A stretch of DNA of 64,000 bases from Tissierella simiarum. GTDB taxonomy: Bacteria; Bacillota; Clostridia; Tissierellales; Tissierellaceae. Each line of letters starts with the position of its first letter. The stretch's first letter is position 1. Made by a program: the position numbers and the translations under genes. Shown piece by piece: positions 34,589-44,863 of the stretch. The stretch spans positions 1 through 64,000 of the forward strand of contig NZ_JAHLPM010000013.1 of the NCBI RefSeq assembly GCF_018917865.1. Reading direction: 5' to 3'. Below the pieces are notes generated by a model, which was given only the letters and a program-made list of their open reading frames with translations, did no database searches and was not told where the DNA came from.

Positions 34589-36385
34589 ATGGGGGAGGAT
34601 TATTTTAAGGAACAGTTAACTAATGCTATAGAAGAAGAAACATTATTGGATCGAAAATTTAATTTTATCAGCACAGCAAGGCTAGTGGTTTTTATAGCTT
34701 TGCTTATAGCATTTTATATTAGATTTTTTAATAAAAATAAGATAGCTGGTGTCTTTGGATTTGCTTTACTTCTTATTTTCTTTTTTCTTTTGTATTTTCA
34801 CAACAAAGTGGAGGGAGAAAAAGAATATATACAAAGCAAAAAAGTTGTACTAGAAAAATATATTGATCGTTTCAGTAATCAATGGAAAGAGTTTAAAGAA
34901 GATGGGAGCAAATATTTAACTGAGAAGATACCTCAAACCATTGATTTAGATCTATTTGGAAAAGCATCGTTGTATCAATACATTTGCGTTGCACATACTT
35001 CCTATGGTAGGGATATGTTGGCTAAATCTCTATGTAATTATGAGCCAGATAGAGAAGGTATCCTTCGCCGTCAAGAAGCTGTAAAAGAATTAGTAAGTAA
35101 AAAAGAGTTTTCTATGCATATCCAAACTTTAAGCCATTTACTTGAAAAGGAGCAGAAAATTAATGCAGATAAGGGTATAGAAAAGTTTATTCAATATGGG
35201 GAAGATAAAACAAAGCATTTTCCAAAGTGGATTCGTTTTTTTACTTGGGGGTTGCCAATTATTACTATAATTTTTATTGGTTTATTTGCTATGGGATTAT
35301 TACCATTGTTCAGTATTTATGCTTGTGTAGGATTGCAATTTGGTTTTGCAGTATTAGGAAATAGAAAAAATAAAGAAATTTTAGGTCCTTTATATTCTTT
35401 TAGTAGAAATATTGAAGCTTATCGAAGAATTTTTGAAGCTTTAGAAAAAGAGAAATTTACAAGTGAATATCTAAATATGTGGCAAAAGGAATTAACTAAA
35501 GGGGAAGGAGCAACAAAAGGGATAAAAGCCTTAAATTCTATTGGTGAAGCTGTTAATTTACGATACAGTCCTATAATTTATGCAATTGCTTGTGGAACAT
35601 TGATGTGGGATTACCAGTGTGCTGAAGCCTTAGAGTCTTGGAAATCAACTTATGGATCTCATATTAGGAACTGGATGAAAGCAGTAGGAGAAATAGAGTC
35701 CCTCCTTAGTCTTGGAGTTATATGTTCTGTAAAAGATAATTATAGCTTTCCATCTATAACTCAAAGCCACATTCCAAGGTTTAAGGCTGAAGAAATATTT
35801 CATCCTTTAATTAATGAAAAACAAGTAGTCGCTAATTCACTAGAATTACAAGCTCAAACCTGTATTATAACTGGTTCAAATATGTCAGGTAAAACTACAT
35901 TTTTACGTAGTATAGGTGTCAATATGGCATTAGCTTATGCAGGAGGACCTGTTTGTGCTAAAAATTTTGAAACTACTTGTATGGCACTATTTACCTCTAT
36001 GCGTATACAGGATGATGTAAGTCAGGGGATATCCACATTCTATGCAGAGTTACTTAGAATTAAAACTATGGTACAATATAGTGTATACAAACGTCCAATG
36101 CTATTATTGATTGATGAGATTTTTAAAGGAACAAATTCAGCAGATCGAATCATTGGAGCGAAAGAAACCATTAAAAAGCTATCACAGTCTTGGATTATTA
36201 GTATGATTTCAACCCATGATTTTGAACTATGTGAACTATCAGATAACGAAGATGTGAGAGCAGTAAATTATCATTTTTCAGAGTACTATATAGATGATGA
36301 AATTCACTTTGATTACATAATAAAAAAAGGACGTTGTGAGACAACAAATGCAAAACATTTAATGCGTATGGCAGGGATTTTATAA
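34589..36385 (+). CDS. Membrane-anchored MutS-family ATPase
   Basis: A 598-residue protein with two hydrophobic pairs at about residues 28-70 and 215-255, a middle helical MutS core-like region, and a C-terminal MutS ATPase. The ATPase has Walker A GSNMSGKTT (G429), the FTSMRIQDDVSQGISTF segment, Walker B LLLIDEI (about 507) and GTNSADR, then STHDFEL. The N-terminal mismatch-recognition domain of MutS1 is absent. Similar membrane-spanning MutS relatives occur in Firmicutes with no known role. It is probably not part of classical mismatch repair. AAGGAGGG precedes the start. Confidence 0.85.
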   Translation: MGEDYFKEQLTNAIEEETLLDRKFNFISTARLVVFIALLIAFYIRFFNKNKIAGVFGFALLLIFFFLLYFHNKVEGEKEYIQSKKVVLEKYIDRFSNQWKEFKEDGSKYLTEKIPQTIDLDLFGKASLYQYICVAHTSYGRDMLAKSLCNYEPDREGILRRQEAVKELVSKKEFSMHIQTLSHLLEKEQKINADKGIEKFIQYGEDKTKHFPKWIRFFTWGLPIITIIFIGLFAMGLLPLFSIYACVGLQFGFAVLGNRKNKEILGPLYSFSRNIEAYRRIFEALEKEKFTSEYLNMWQKELTKGEGATKGIKALNSIGEAVNLRYSPIIYAIACGTLMWDYQCAEALESWKSTYGSHIRNWMKAVGEIESLLSLGVICSVKDNYSFPSITQSHIPRFKAEEIFHPLINEKQVVANSLELQAQTCIITGSNMSGKTTFLRSIGVNMALAYAGGPVCAKNFETTCMALFTSMRIQDDVSQGISTFYAELLRIKTMVQYSVYKRPMLLLIDEIFKGTNSADRIIGAKETIKKLSQSWIISMISTHDFELCELSDNEDVRAVNYHFSEYYIDDEIHFDYIIKKGRCETTNAKHLMRMAGIL

Positions 36386-36393
36386 AGCAAATA

Positions 36394-36444
36394 AAATCCA
36401 GTACTGATGACTTGTTATAGTTATTAGTACTGGATTTATTTTTT
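36394..36444 (+). terminator. Terminator after the MutS-like gene
   Basis: AAATCCAGTACT (36394-36405) pairs perfectly with AGTACTGGATTT (36426-36437) over a 20-base loop, followed by ATTTTTTATT. Confidence 0.85.
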
Positions 36445-36492
36445 ATTAAAAAATTTTTTTAATTTCGTAAGAATATTATTAGATATATCTAT

Positions 36493-36540
36493 TAAATGGG
36501 AATAAAGACCTAGGTGGTTGTGGGTCTTCATTCCTATTTA
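36493..36540. repeat. Long imperfect inverted repeat of unknown role
   Basis: TAAATGGGAATAAAGACC (36493-36510) pairs with GGTCTTCATTCCTATTTA (36523-36540) with one mismatch and one G-T pair, over a 12-base loop. No T run follows. It might be a small RNA structure, a leader element of the chemoreceptor gene or a relic of a mobile element. Confidence 0.6.
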
Positions 36541-36696
36541 ATGAGACCGCTAAAGAGAAAGAATATAAAAATAAAGGACTTTTTAGAAACATCTAGAATT
36601 TTATAATAAAATGTATAATTTTAGGGAAAACCACATAATTTGAAGTAAATAAGGACTAGTATTTTAATTAGCAAGATGGTTGAAAGGGGACATAAG

Positions 36697-38388
36697 ATGA
36701 GCAAATTAGGTATTAAGATTTTAAAAATTGTAAGTTTAATAGTGGTTGTTTGCATAAGTTTTATAGCTTTAGGTAATTTTTTAATTTTCCAATTGGTAAA
36801 TAAAGATTTAAAAGAAGAAGCAGAAGAGCTAGTTGTAGAATTACAGACGGTAATCAATGGTAACGAGTTGGAAAAAATAAAAAAAGAAAGGACTATAGAA
36901 GAATTAGAGTATGTAAAGATTCAAAGATTTTTAGTCAATTTAAGAAATAGTAAGCAAATAAAATATGTGTACACTTTAGGTAGAAAAGAAGATGGAACCA
37001 TTGAAATGTTAGTAGATGGAAATTTATCTAATCCAATACCTATAGGAGAAAAATACGAAACTAATTACGCATTAGAAAAAGCCTTCAATGGAGAAGTAAA
37101 GTCAACTAATCGATCTTTTTCAGATGAACATGAAAATTTTTTATCTGCTTATGCTCCTATAAAAAATTCATCAGGGGAAGTTATTGGAGTAGTAGGCTGT
37201 GATAAAGATATTTCTAGCTTTATTGCCATTAAGTCTAGAATACTATTATCTGTAATTATTACAAGTTTAATAGTGATAGTCGTTACAATTATTCTAGGAC
37301 TGAAATTTTCCAAAAAGATATCCCATAATGTTAAAGAAATTAAAAGAGTATTAGATATTATGGGAGAAGGTGACTTTACAGTACCTTTGGAAATTATAAG
37401 TAAAGACGAAATAGAAGAAATAGGAAAATCTATAGATAATCTTAGAATAAAAACTGCTGCTGTTTTCAGTGACATACATACCATATGTAGTGAAACTTTA
37501 CAATATAATGAAAACTTATTATCCATATCAGAAGAGATGTCCGCTTCATCACAAGAAGTAGCCGCATCCATTGAAGAAATGGCAGATGGAACAAATTCTC
37601 AAGCCTCAGAGATGTCTGAGATGACTAATACTATCAGCCATTTTGGGAAAAGTCTAGATAATGTTGTTCGAATAGTTGAAGAGGTATCTAATAAAGTCGA
37701 CATTATAAATAGAGGGGTAGCTGTCAGTAATGAAGATTTATCGACTTTGGAAACCTCTACCAAGGATATTAATGAAGTATTTATAGAGGTAAAAGATAGA
37801 ATTAAAGGGTTAGGTAATAATTTAAATCAAATAAATGAAATATCAGACTTTATTAATTCTATAGCAGAACAAACAAATTTGCTAGCATTAAATGCAGCTA
37901 TAGAAGCAGCTAGAGCAGGAGAAGCAGGAAAAGGTTTTTCTGTGGTAGCTGATGAAATAAGAAAGTTAGCAGAACAATCTAAGGATTCATCTATAAGAAT
38001 TAACAATATTTCAAAAAATGTTATTAAAGAAAGTGAAGTAGTTGTTAATACTTCAGAGAATATGAATGAAAAACTAATGCAACAAATATCAATAATTAAT
38101 AATTCTCTTAGTTCTTATAAGGATATAATTAATAGTATTGAAGATATATTGCCAAATATACAGGAAGTAAATTTCAATATAGGTAAATTAAATGAAGATA
38201 AGGTACATATAATGAGTAACATAGAAAATACAACTGCTGTAGCAGAAGAAGTATCAGCTTCATCCCAACAAATAGCTGCTGCAACAGAAGAACTAAATGT
38301 ATCTAGTGAAGAAGTAGCTAAATCTGCTGCTAATTTAAATGATAGAGCTAAGAAACTTGTAGATTCTATAATGTATTTTAGGATATAA
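36697..38388 (+). CDS. Methyl-accepting chemotaxis protein with extracellular sensor
   Basis: A 564-residue chemoreceptor. It has TM1 at about residues 8-30, an extracellular region of about 140 residues with a Cache-like pattern ([22 protein letters not shown]), and TM2 at about 172-195. A HAMP domain and a long signalling coiled coil follow, with the conserved hairpin tip [20 protein letters not shown]. The ligand is unknown. An in-frame ATG at 36676 lacks a ribosome site; AAAGGGG supports ATG 36697. Confidence 0.92.
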   Translation: MSKLGIKILKIVSLIVVVCISFIALGNFLIFQLVNKDLKEEAEELVVELQTVINGNELEKIKKERTIEELEYVKIQRFLVNLRNSKQIKYVYTLGRKEDGTIEMLVDGNLSNPIPIGEKYETNYALEKAFNGEVKSTNRSFSDEHENFLSAYAPIKNSSGEVIGVVGCDKDISSFIAIKSRILLSVIITSLIVIVVTIILGLKFSKKISHNVKEIKRVLDIMGEGDFTVPLEIISKDEIEEIGKSIDNLRIKTAAVFSDIHTICSETLQYNENLLSISEEMSASSQEVAASIEEMADGTNSQASEMSEMTNTISHFGKSLDNVVRIVEEVSNKVDIINRGVAVSNEDLSTLETSTKDINEVFIEVKDRIKGLGNNLNQINEISDFINSIAEQTNLLALNAAIEAARAGEAGKGFSVVADEIRKLAEQSKDSSIRINNISKNVIKESEVVVNTSENMNEKLMQQISIINNSLSSYKDIINSIEDILPNIQEVNFNIGKLNEDKVHIMSNIENTTAVAEEVSASSQQIAAATEELNVSSEEVAKSAANLNDRAKKLVDSIMYFRI

Positions 38389-38390
38389 GA

Positions 38391-38426
38391 AAACCCTATT
38401 AGAAGTTTTTCTAATAGGGTTTTTTA
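38391..38426. terminator. Terminator between the chemoreceptor and the MATE gene
   Basis: AAACCCTATTAGA (38391-38403) pairs with TCTAATAGGGTTT (38410-38422), followed by a T run on the plus strand; the minus side also has flanking T residues, so it may serve both converging genes. Confidence 0.87.
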
Positions 38427-39824
38427 TCTTTCCTCTATAATATTGTTTAGATTATTTAATTTTGTTTCCGTATTAAGGTTTTTTAGACTCTTTGCTAATA
38501 AAGTTCCAGTAATAATAGAAGCAATTAAGTCAGAAACAGGAGCCGCCATCCATACCCCAGTTAATTCAAATAATTTAGGAAAAATTAAAAGGGCTGGAAT
38601 TAAAATTAATACTTGTCTAGATAGACTTAATAGCATAGCATGTTTTGGTTTACCCGTAGCTTGGAAGTAATTAGAACTAACAATTTGAAATCCTATTATT
38701 GGCAACATAGCTAAATAGATTCTTAAACCTTTTACGGCAACATTTAATATTTCAGCCAACTCTTGCTCATCGCTTATAAATATTTTTATGATCTGTTTTG
38801 GGAAGGCTTGTGTCAAAATAAATCCAACTAATGAAATAACGGTAGCACCCATAATGGCTAATTTTAAAGTCTTTTTAACTCTATCATAGTTTTTAGCACC
38901 ATAGTTGAATCCTATAATAGGTTGGGAGCCTTGGTTAATACCGAATATAGGCATTAAAACCATCATAGAAATACTTTGAATAACTCCCATACTAGAAGTA
39001 GCCACATCTCCACCATAATTCTTTAAATTATTATTTAATAGGACCGTAACCATACTTGCTGCCAATTGCATACTGAAAGGTGCAAAGCCTATAGTAACAA
39101 TATTTTTTACTATGTCTGTTCTCAATTTTAAGTTTTGTTTTCTTATTCTCAATATACTTGTATTTCCAATAAAATATTTCATAACCCAAATTGCAGAAAC
39201 ACCTTGAGAAATAATAGTAGCTAAAGCTGCACCTTTTATTCCCATATCAAATATAAAAATAAATATTGGATCTAAAATAGTGTTAAGTATAGCACCTATA
39301 AGCATAGTTATCATAGCAATTTTAGGGCTGCCTTCACCACGTATAAAGTTGTTCATACCAAAACCTATAGCCTGTAGAGGAGCTCCAATTAATATAATTT
39401 TCATATAATCAACAGCATAAGGCAATATAGTTTCGCTGGCACCGAAGGCTCTAAGTAAGGGTTCTAATAATAATAAACCTAATATACTAATGATAACAGA
39501 TATGCCAACTAAAAGTATAAAAGAGTTACCTAGAATTTTTTCTGCTTCATCCTTCTTTTTTTCTCCTAATCTAATAGATACAACAGTATTTCCTCCAATT
39601 CCTATTAGCATACTAAAAGCCATTAGTATTAAAGAAATAGGATATCCTACAAATATACCTCCAATAGCTAGATTTCCTACACCTTGACCAATAAAAATTC
39701 TATCAACAATATTATAGAGTGCATTAACCATCATACCTATAATAGCAGGTATAGAGAATTTCATTAAAAGTTTTCCAATATCTTCTTCAGCTAACATTTT
39801 TGAATTGTTCGTATGTTTATCCAT
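38424..39824 (-). CDS. MATE family multidrug efflux pump
   Basis: A 466-residue membrane protein with twelve predicted helices in two halves. The MATE pattern is seen in LLMKFSIPAIIGMMVNALYNIVDRIFIGQG near the start and in QGSQPIIGFNYGAKNYDRVKK in the second half. Such pumps export cationic drugs using a sodium or proton gradient; the substrate is unknown. The frame opens at GTG 39833, but AGGTAGGTG favours ATG 39824, which overlaps the marR stop by eight bases. It is coupled to the upstream MarR regulator. Confidence 0.9.
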   Translation of the reverse strand: MDKHTNNSKMLAEEDIGKLLMKFSIPAIIGMMVNALYNIVDRIFIGQGVGNLAIGGIFVGYPISLILMAFSMLIGIGGNTVVSIRLGEKKKDEAEKILGNSFILLVGISVIISILGLLLLEPLLRAFGASETILPYAVDYMKIILIGAPLQAIGFGMNNFIRGEGSPKIAMITMLIGAILNTILDPIFIFIFDMGIKGAALATIISQGVSAIWVMKYFIGNTSILRIRKQNLKLRTDIVKNIVTIGFAPFSMQLAASMVTVLLNNNLKNYGGDVATSSMGVIQSISMMVLMPIFGINQGSQPIIGFNYGAKNYDRVKKTLKLAIMGATVISLVGFILTQAFPKQIIKIFISDEQELAEILNVAVKGLRIYLAMLPIIGFQIVSSNYFQATGKPKHAMLLSLSRQVLILIPALLIFPKLFELTGVWMAAPVSDLIASIITGTLLAKSLKNLNTETKLNNLNNIIEER

Positions 39825-40275
39825 TTTTTTCACCTACCTTATCTAATATGCTTACAACGTTCTTTAAACTCTCTCTTAAAATTTGGATTTCTTCTTCAGT
39901 AAGAGGTTTAAGCACTTCTTGAATCTGTGATAATACTTTCTCTTCAATTTTTCGGTAATATCCCTCACCTTCTTTAGATAGTTGAACTATAACTTTTCTT
40001 TTATCTAAAGGATCATTTTCTCTTTTAACAAGACCCATATCCTCTAGAGAATTTAGTAAAGTGGTTAAACTGCCTTTCTCCATATTAATACATTTTCCCA
40101 AATCTGTAGGAATTATAGATTTATTTCTACCAATAATCGTAATGGCTCTAATTTGATTTTTATTACAATTATATTTATCATCTGAACCCCTACGGAAGAA
40201 AGAACTAAAGTTTTTATGAAACTGTGAAGAAAATTTTATTAAATAAAATTTTATTTCTTCAATATCCCTTGGCAT
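39817..40275 (-). CDS. MarR-family transcriptional regulator
   Basis: A 152-residue winged-helix repressor. The DNA-binding region is recognisable in RAITIIGRNKSIIPTDLGKCINMEKGSLTTLLNSLEDMGLVKRENDPLDKRKV (about residues 45-100), with the usual wing arginines. It probably represses itself and the MATE pump it overlaps; a 39-bp palindrome covers its promoter. GTG 40284 is in frame, but AGGTG there serves ATG 40275. Confidence 0.9.
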   Translation of the reverse strand: MPRDIEEIKFYLIKFSSQFHKNFSSFFRRGSDDKYNCNKNQIRAITIIGRNKSIIPTDLGKCINMEKGSLTTLLNSLEDMGLVKRENDPLDKRKVIVQLSKEGEGYYRKIEEKVLSQIQEVLKPLTEEEIQILRESLKNVVSILDKVGEKNG

Positions 40276-40294
40276 ATATATCACCTACATAAAA

Positions 40295-40333
40295 AAATAG
40301 TTAGAATTCTTATAATAAGAATTCTAACTATTT
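40295..40333 (-). promoter_or_regulatory. Perfect 39-bp palindrome: MarR operator and terminator of the CAP gene
   Basis: AAATAGTTAGAATTCTTAT (40295-40313) and its exact inverse (40315-40333) flank one base. It overlaps the -10 box and start point of the marR promoter, as an autoregulatory operator would. On the minus strand it is followed by seven T residues, so transcripts arriving from the CAP-domain gene would meet a terminator. Confidence 0.75.
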
Positions 40334-40349
40334 ATATTTAAAATGTCAA
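40321..40349 (-). promoter_or_regulatory. Sigma-A promoter of the marR-MATE operon
   Basis: On the minus strand TTGACA (40349-40344), a 17-base spacer and TAGAAT (40326-40321) form a strong promoter. Transcription would begin near the palindrome centre at about 40314, so the mRNA carries only half of it. Confidence 0.77.
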
Positions 40350-40382
40350 TATTTATTCTAAAATATTATTTTTTAGCTAAAA

Positions 40383-41123
40383 CTAGTTGGTAAACATTTG
40401 TGTCCAGTAAGCAGTTCCATTACTAGTTTTGTAAAGCCCAACACCTATTTTATTGAATCTCGGATTTAATATGTTCGCTCTATGTCCTGGAGAATTCATC
40501 CATCCATTTACTACGGACTGAGCAGAAGAGTATCCTTTTGCTATATTTTCTCCTGCAGTATTATACTTTATTCCAAAAGACTTCATCATGGCGAAAGGAT
40601 CTCCATAAGTAGGTGAAGTGTGGCTGAAATAGTTGTTTTTTGCCATATCTTCTGATTTTACTCTAGCAACTTTAGAAAGTTCACTGCTAGCAGTAAAAGG
40701 AGCTAACCCAGCTTTTTCTCTTTCTATATTTACTAATCTAACTACTTCCATTTCTACAGCTGATAAGCTGCCTGCATCTGATGTTGGAGTTTCAGTATCT
40801 GGTTTATTAGTATCTGGCTTATTAGTATTTGGTTTACAATTGTCACTAGTTGATCCTGGTTTACAAGTATTAGTATTTCCACCTGGTTTTTGGATTTGCC
40901 CATTAATTATTTGCCAAACGTTAGATTTACAATTACTATTTGTTGTATTTCCATTATTTTTAGAGTAGTTGTAGTTTATTGTATATCTTTTTGGTTGAGA
41001 TTTGTTGCAAAGTGAGTAGTCGCTAATGTTTTTAATATTAAAGCTTTCAGCATGTCCAACTGATGAAGCTAATAGAGTAGTAGCTAACAATGAGAAAAAC
41101 ACTTTTTTATTATTTTTTAACAT
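40383..41123 (-). CDS. Secreted CAP-domain (SCP/YkwD-type) protein
   Basis: A 246-residue exported protein. It has a signal peptide (residues 1-25, VFFSLLATTLLASSVGHA), a short Asn/Cys-rich region (about 26-85), a Thr/Pro/Lys-rich linker with TNKPDTNKPDT repeats, and a C-terminal CAP domain of about 120 residues. The CAP motifs VRLVNIEREKAGL, YFSHTSP, AGENIAKG and GWMNSPGHRANILNP are present. The frame extends 15 codons upstream, but AAGGAGG marks ATG 41121-41123. Bacterial CAP proteins of this type occur at the cell wall or spore coat; function is not known. A truncated copy lies just upstream. Confidence 0.88.
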   Translation of the reverse strand: MLKNNKKVFFSLLATTLLASSVGHAESFNIKNISDYSLCNKSQPKRYTINYNYSKNNGNTTNSNCKSNVWQIINGQIQKPGGNTNTCKPGSTSDNCKPNTNKPDTNKPDTETPTSDAGSLSAVEMEVVRLVNIEREKAGLAPFTASSELSKVARVKSEDMAKNNYFSHTSPTYGDPFAMMKSFGIKYNTAGENIAKGYSSAQSVVNGWMNSPGHRANILNPRFNKIGVGLYKTSNGTAYWTQMFTN

Positions 41124-41198
41124 AATATATATCCTCCTTAAAAATAGATTAATTAACTTATTTATCAACTCAAGTAACGATTTTTTAAAAGTATATCA

Positions 41199-41519
41199 TT
41201 ATTTGCAGTTGTTGTTAATTAAACCTAGTTTACAAGTATTGGTATTTTCGCCTGGTTTGCAAATATTGTTAAGTATATCTGATTTGTCGAATTGTCCATT
41301 GATCATTTGCAAAATGTTAGACTTGCAATTACTATTTGTTGTATCTCCATTATTTTTAGAGTAGTCGAAGTTTATTGCACATTCTTTTGGCTGAGATTTG
41401 TTACAAAGTGAGAAGTCACTAATATTTTTAATATTAAAACCTTCAGCATGTCCAACTGATGAAGCTAATAGAGTAGTGGCTAACAATGAGAAAAACACCT
41501 TTTTATTATTTTTTAACAT
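41199..41519 (-). CDS. Truncated tandem copy of the CAP-domain secreted protein, lacking the CAP domain
   Basis: A 106-residue protein with the same signal peptide and Cys/Asn-rich region as the gene at 40383, ending after NTCKLGLINNNCK where the linker and CAP domain would begin. The upstream DNA, including the ribosome site and about 45 bases before it, is also duplicated almost unchanged, so this is a recent tandem duplication that lost its 3' part. It may be a pseudogene or a small secreted cysteine-containing peptide. Confidence 0.7.
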   Translation of the reverse strand: MLKNNKKVFFSLLATTLLASSVGHAEGFNIKNISDFSLCNKSQPKECAINFDYSKNNGDTTNSNCKSNILQMINGQFDKSDILNNICKPGENTNTCKLGLINNNCK

Positions 41520-41777
41520 AATATATATCCTCCTTAAAAATAGATTAATTAACTTATTTATCAACTAACCTCCTTTCAAGTATCGATTTTTTAAAAGTAT
41601 ATCATTACATAATGGGTAAATAAACAATCAATACATGGCATGTTTACATAATATTGGTATAAAACTGTAAAAAATCTTTTCTGAGTAAGAAGAATTATTA
41701 TAAAAGTGTTGTAATAAATATAGATAATTACAAAGGTATATATAGATGGTAGAATTAATATAGATGAAATACATATA

Positions 41778-42165
41778 ATGGATTTAAATCAAGGAATTAC
41801 TAGTTGCAAAGCTATACTTTTAAGCTCTTTATTATTTAATAGTCTTCATAAAACTACTAAACAATAATTTAAAATATTCCGTCAATTTACTTGACTAAAG
41901 CGGTGTGACGATATATAATTAAATTAAACAGAACTATAGCAGATCCTTATCAAACTAAAGATGTTTTAGAAACAATGTAATAAGATTCATGTATTTAAAC
42001 TGCAGTCTTTAAAAGTTGAAGGTGAAGCTGTAGTAAATAACTTTTTAATGCAATTTCAATCTAGTATACTATCAGCAAATGTTGACAGACTAGAAATCAT
42101 AGAAACTTTATAGATGATGGAAGAGGGCAGTAAAAAGATCTCTAGATTGGGCAAAAGAAGAATAA
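41778..42165 (+). pseudogene. glpK: Decayed glycerol kinase gene with internal deletions
   Basis: ATGGATTTAAATCAAGG... at 41778 reads MDLNQGITSCKAI, a worn version of the GlpK start [13 protein letters not shown]. After a deletion of most of the gene, similarity to intact glpK resumes near 41940 (DVLET, then [21 protein letters not shown]) and continues to the same DWAKEE stop. A further 131-base deletion has ends at AGAAACT, which occurs at both borders in the intact gene (44519 and 44650), so short-repeat recombination is likely. The frame is broken by several stops. Confidence 0.82.
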
Positions 42166-42172
42166 TATAAAC

Positions 42173-42201
42173 TTTACGAATTTTAAAATAAAGCATATTA
42201 T
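42173..42201 (+). promoter_or_regulatory. Promoter-like pair before glpF
   Basis: TTTACG, a 17-base spacer and TATTAT precede the terminator at 42246 by about 45 bases. The same arrangement stands before glpA. The leader-plus-terminator layout suggests antitermination. Confidence 0.45.
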
Positions 42202-42245
42202 ATGATTAAGCTAATTTAATAGTTACATGGATGAGATGAAGAGAT

Positions 42246-42294
42246 AACCATGGAATTAAGCTCCTTTGAGGGCTTGATTTCCATGGTTTTTTTG
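42246..42294 (+). terminator. Leader terminator upstream of glpF
   Basis: AACCATGGAA (42246-42255) pairs with TTCCATGGTT (42279-42288), with inner AAGC/GCTT pairing, followed by a T run. An almost identical element precedes glpA. Confidence 0.8.
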
Positions 42295-42443
42295 TATCAA
42301 GATGTAATTCAAGGTATTAATTCGGGAGCATAAGCATATCAACAAATAAAGAGGACGTTTGGCATATGTAGAATGAAAGGAGGTGAAGTTCTAGCGTTAG
42401 TTTAAAAGTAGTATATTTTTAAAAATTAAAAGGGGATGGTAAG

Positions 42444-43172
42444 ATGACGAATATGGGAATGTATGTGGCAGAATTTTTAGGAACATTAATACTTATTTTA
42501 TTTGGGAGCGGAGTAGTGGCAAACGTTTCTTTGGCGAAATCAAAAGCTAAAGATGGAGGATGGATAGTAGTAACAGCTGCTTGGGGATTTGGTGTAGCAG
42601 TGGCAGCATATACTACAGGATGGGTAAGTGGAGCACATCTTAATCCTGCATTAACTATTGGATTTGCTGCAATTGGGAAGATACCTTGGTCATTAGTACC
42701 TGGATATATAGTAGCTCAAATATTAGGGGCTATGGGTGGAGCAACTTTAGTATTCTTAGCCTTTAAGGATCATTTTGCAGAAACTGATAATGCAGATGCT
42801 AAGCTAGGAATATTCTGCACATCACCTGCTATTAGAAATTATAAGTGGAATATTGTTACAGAGATAATAGGTACTGCAATTTTAGTTCTAGGAATATTAG
42901 GAATAAATCATGAGAATAATGCTGTAGGAGCTTTAGGGGCTCTATTAGCAGGTATTTTAGTATGGGCTATAGGTTTAAGTTTAGGTGGACCAACAGGATA
43001 TGCGATAAATCCAGCAAGGGATCTTGGACCAAGAATTGCTCATGCTCTACTTCCAATACCAGGGAAAAGAGATTCAGATTGGGAATATGCATTTGTACCA
43101 ATAATAGGACCTATAGTAGGCGGATTACTTGGAGCGTTTATTTATCAATTCTTTTTAAACTTGTGGATTTAG
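42444..43172 (+). CDS. glpF: Glycerol uptake facilitator GlpF (aquaporin family)
   Basis: A 242-residue six-helix channel that lets glycerol diffuse into the cell. Both pore motifs are present: AHLNPALTIG (about residue 66) and YAINPARDLGPR (about residue 192), the latter with the Asp/Arg typical of glyceroporins. It stands nine to forty bases before glpK, which traps glycerol by phosphorylation. AAAGGGGATGG precedes the ATG. Confidence 0.94.
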   Translation: MTNMGMYVAEFLGTLILILFGSGVVANVSLAKSKAKDGGWIVVTAAWGFGVAVAAYTTGWVSGAHLNPALTIGFAAIGKIPWSLVPGYIVAQILGAMGGATLVFLAFKDHFAETDNADAKLGIFCTSPAIRNYKWNIVTEIIGTAILVLGILGINHENNAVGALGALLAGILVWAIGLSLGGPTGYAINPARDLGPRIAHALLPIPGKRDSDWEYAFVPIIGPIVGGLLGAFIYQFFLNLWI

Positions 43173-44714
<1,542 letters not shown>

Positions 44715-44721
44715 TATAAAC

Positions 44722-44750
44722 TTTACAAATTTTCAAATAAAGCATATTAT
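44722..44750 (+). promoter_or_regulatory. Promoter-like pair before glpA
   Basis: TTTACA (44722-44727), a 17-base spacer and TATTAT (44745-44750) start a leader of about 40 bases that runs into the terminator at 44795. The glpA gene would then need read-through of that terminator. Confidence 0.5.
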
Positions 44751-44794
44751 ATAATAAAGCTAATTTAATAATTACATGGATGAGATAAAGAGAT

Positions 44795-44842
44795 AACCAT
44801 GGAATTAAGCTCCTTTGAGGGCTTGATTTCCATGGTTTTTTT
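44795..44842 (+). terminator. Terminator between glpK and glpA
   Basis: AACCATGGAA (44795-44804) pairs with TTCCATGGTT (44828-44837), followed by a T run. It matches the copy before glpF and may end glpFK transcripts as well as control glpA. Confidence 0.82.
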
Positions 44843-44863
44843 GTATCAAAAGGAGGGATAATC

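Larger units (their letters stand above)
36386..36696. other. Intergenic region between the MutS-like gene and the chemoreceptor
   Basis: This 311-base gap holds a terminator (36394-36444) and a long imperfect hairpin (36493-36540). No protein-coding frame with a ribosome site was seen. The remainder is AT-rich and has no sharp promoter match. Confidence 0.6.
42101..42300 (+). repeat. Duplicated glpK-end and leader segment (partner 44650-44849)
   Basis: The 200 bases from 42101 to 42300 align without a gap to 44650-44849 (constant offset 2549), with only scattered substitutions. The segment contains the end of glpK, a promoter-like pair and a terminator. Similarity stops just after TTTTTTTGTATCAA in both copies. 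Confidence 0.85.
41520..42443. other. Gene-poor region before glpF
   Basis: This stretch holds the duplicated 5' region of the CAP gene copy, an AT-rich segment without recognisable features (about 41570-41777), the decayed glpK (41778-42165) and a promoter-leader-terminator unit (42173-42294). The last 150 bases before glpF show only a possible ten-codon frame at 42373 and no clear promoter. Confidence 0.6.

Noticed and set aside
37149-37571. Minus-strand ORF inside the chemoreceptor gene
   Set aside because: Antisense shadow of the HAMP and signalling region.
42373-42405. Ten-codon leader peptide before glpF
   Set aside because: A short ATG frame lies near an AGGAGGTGA, but that sequence is inside the frame rather than before it; no regulatory codon pattern is seen.
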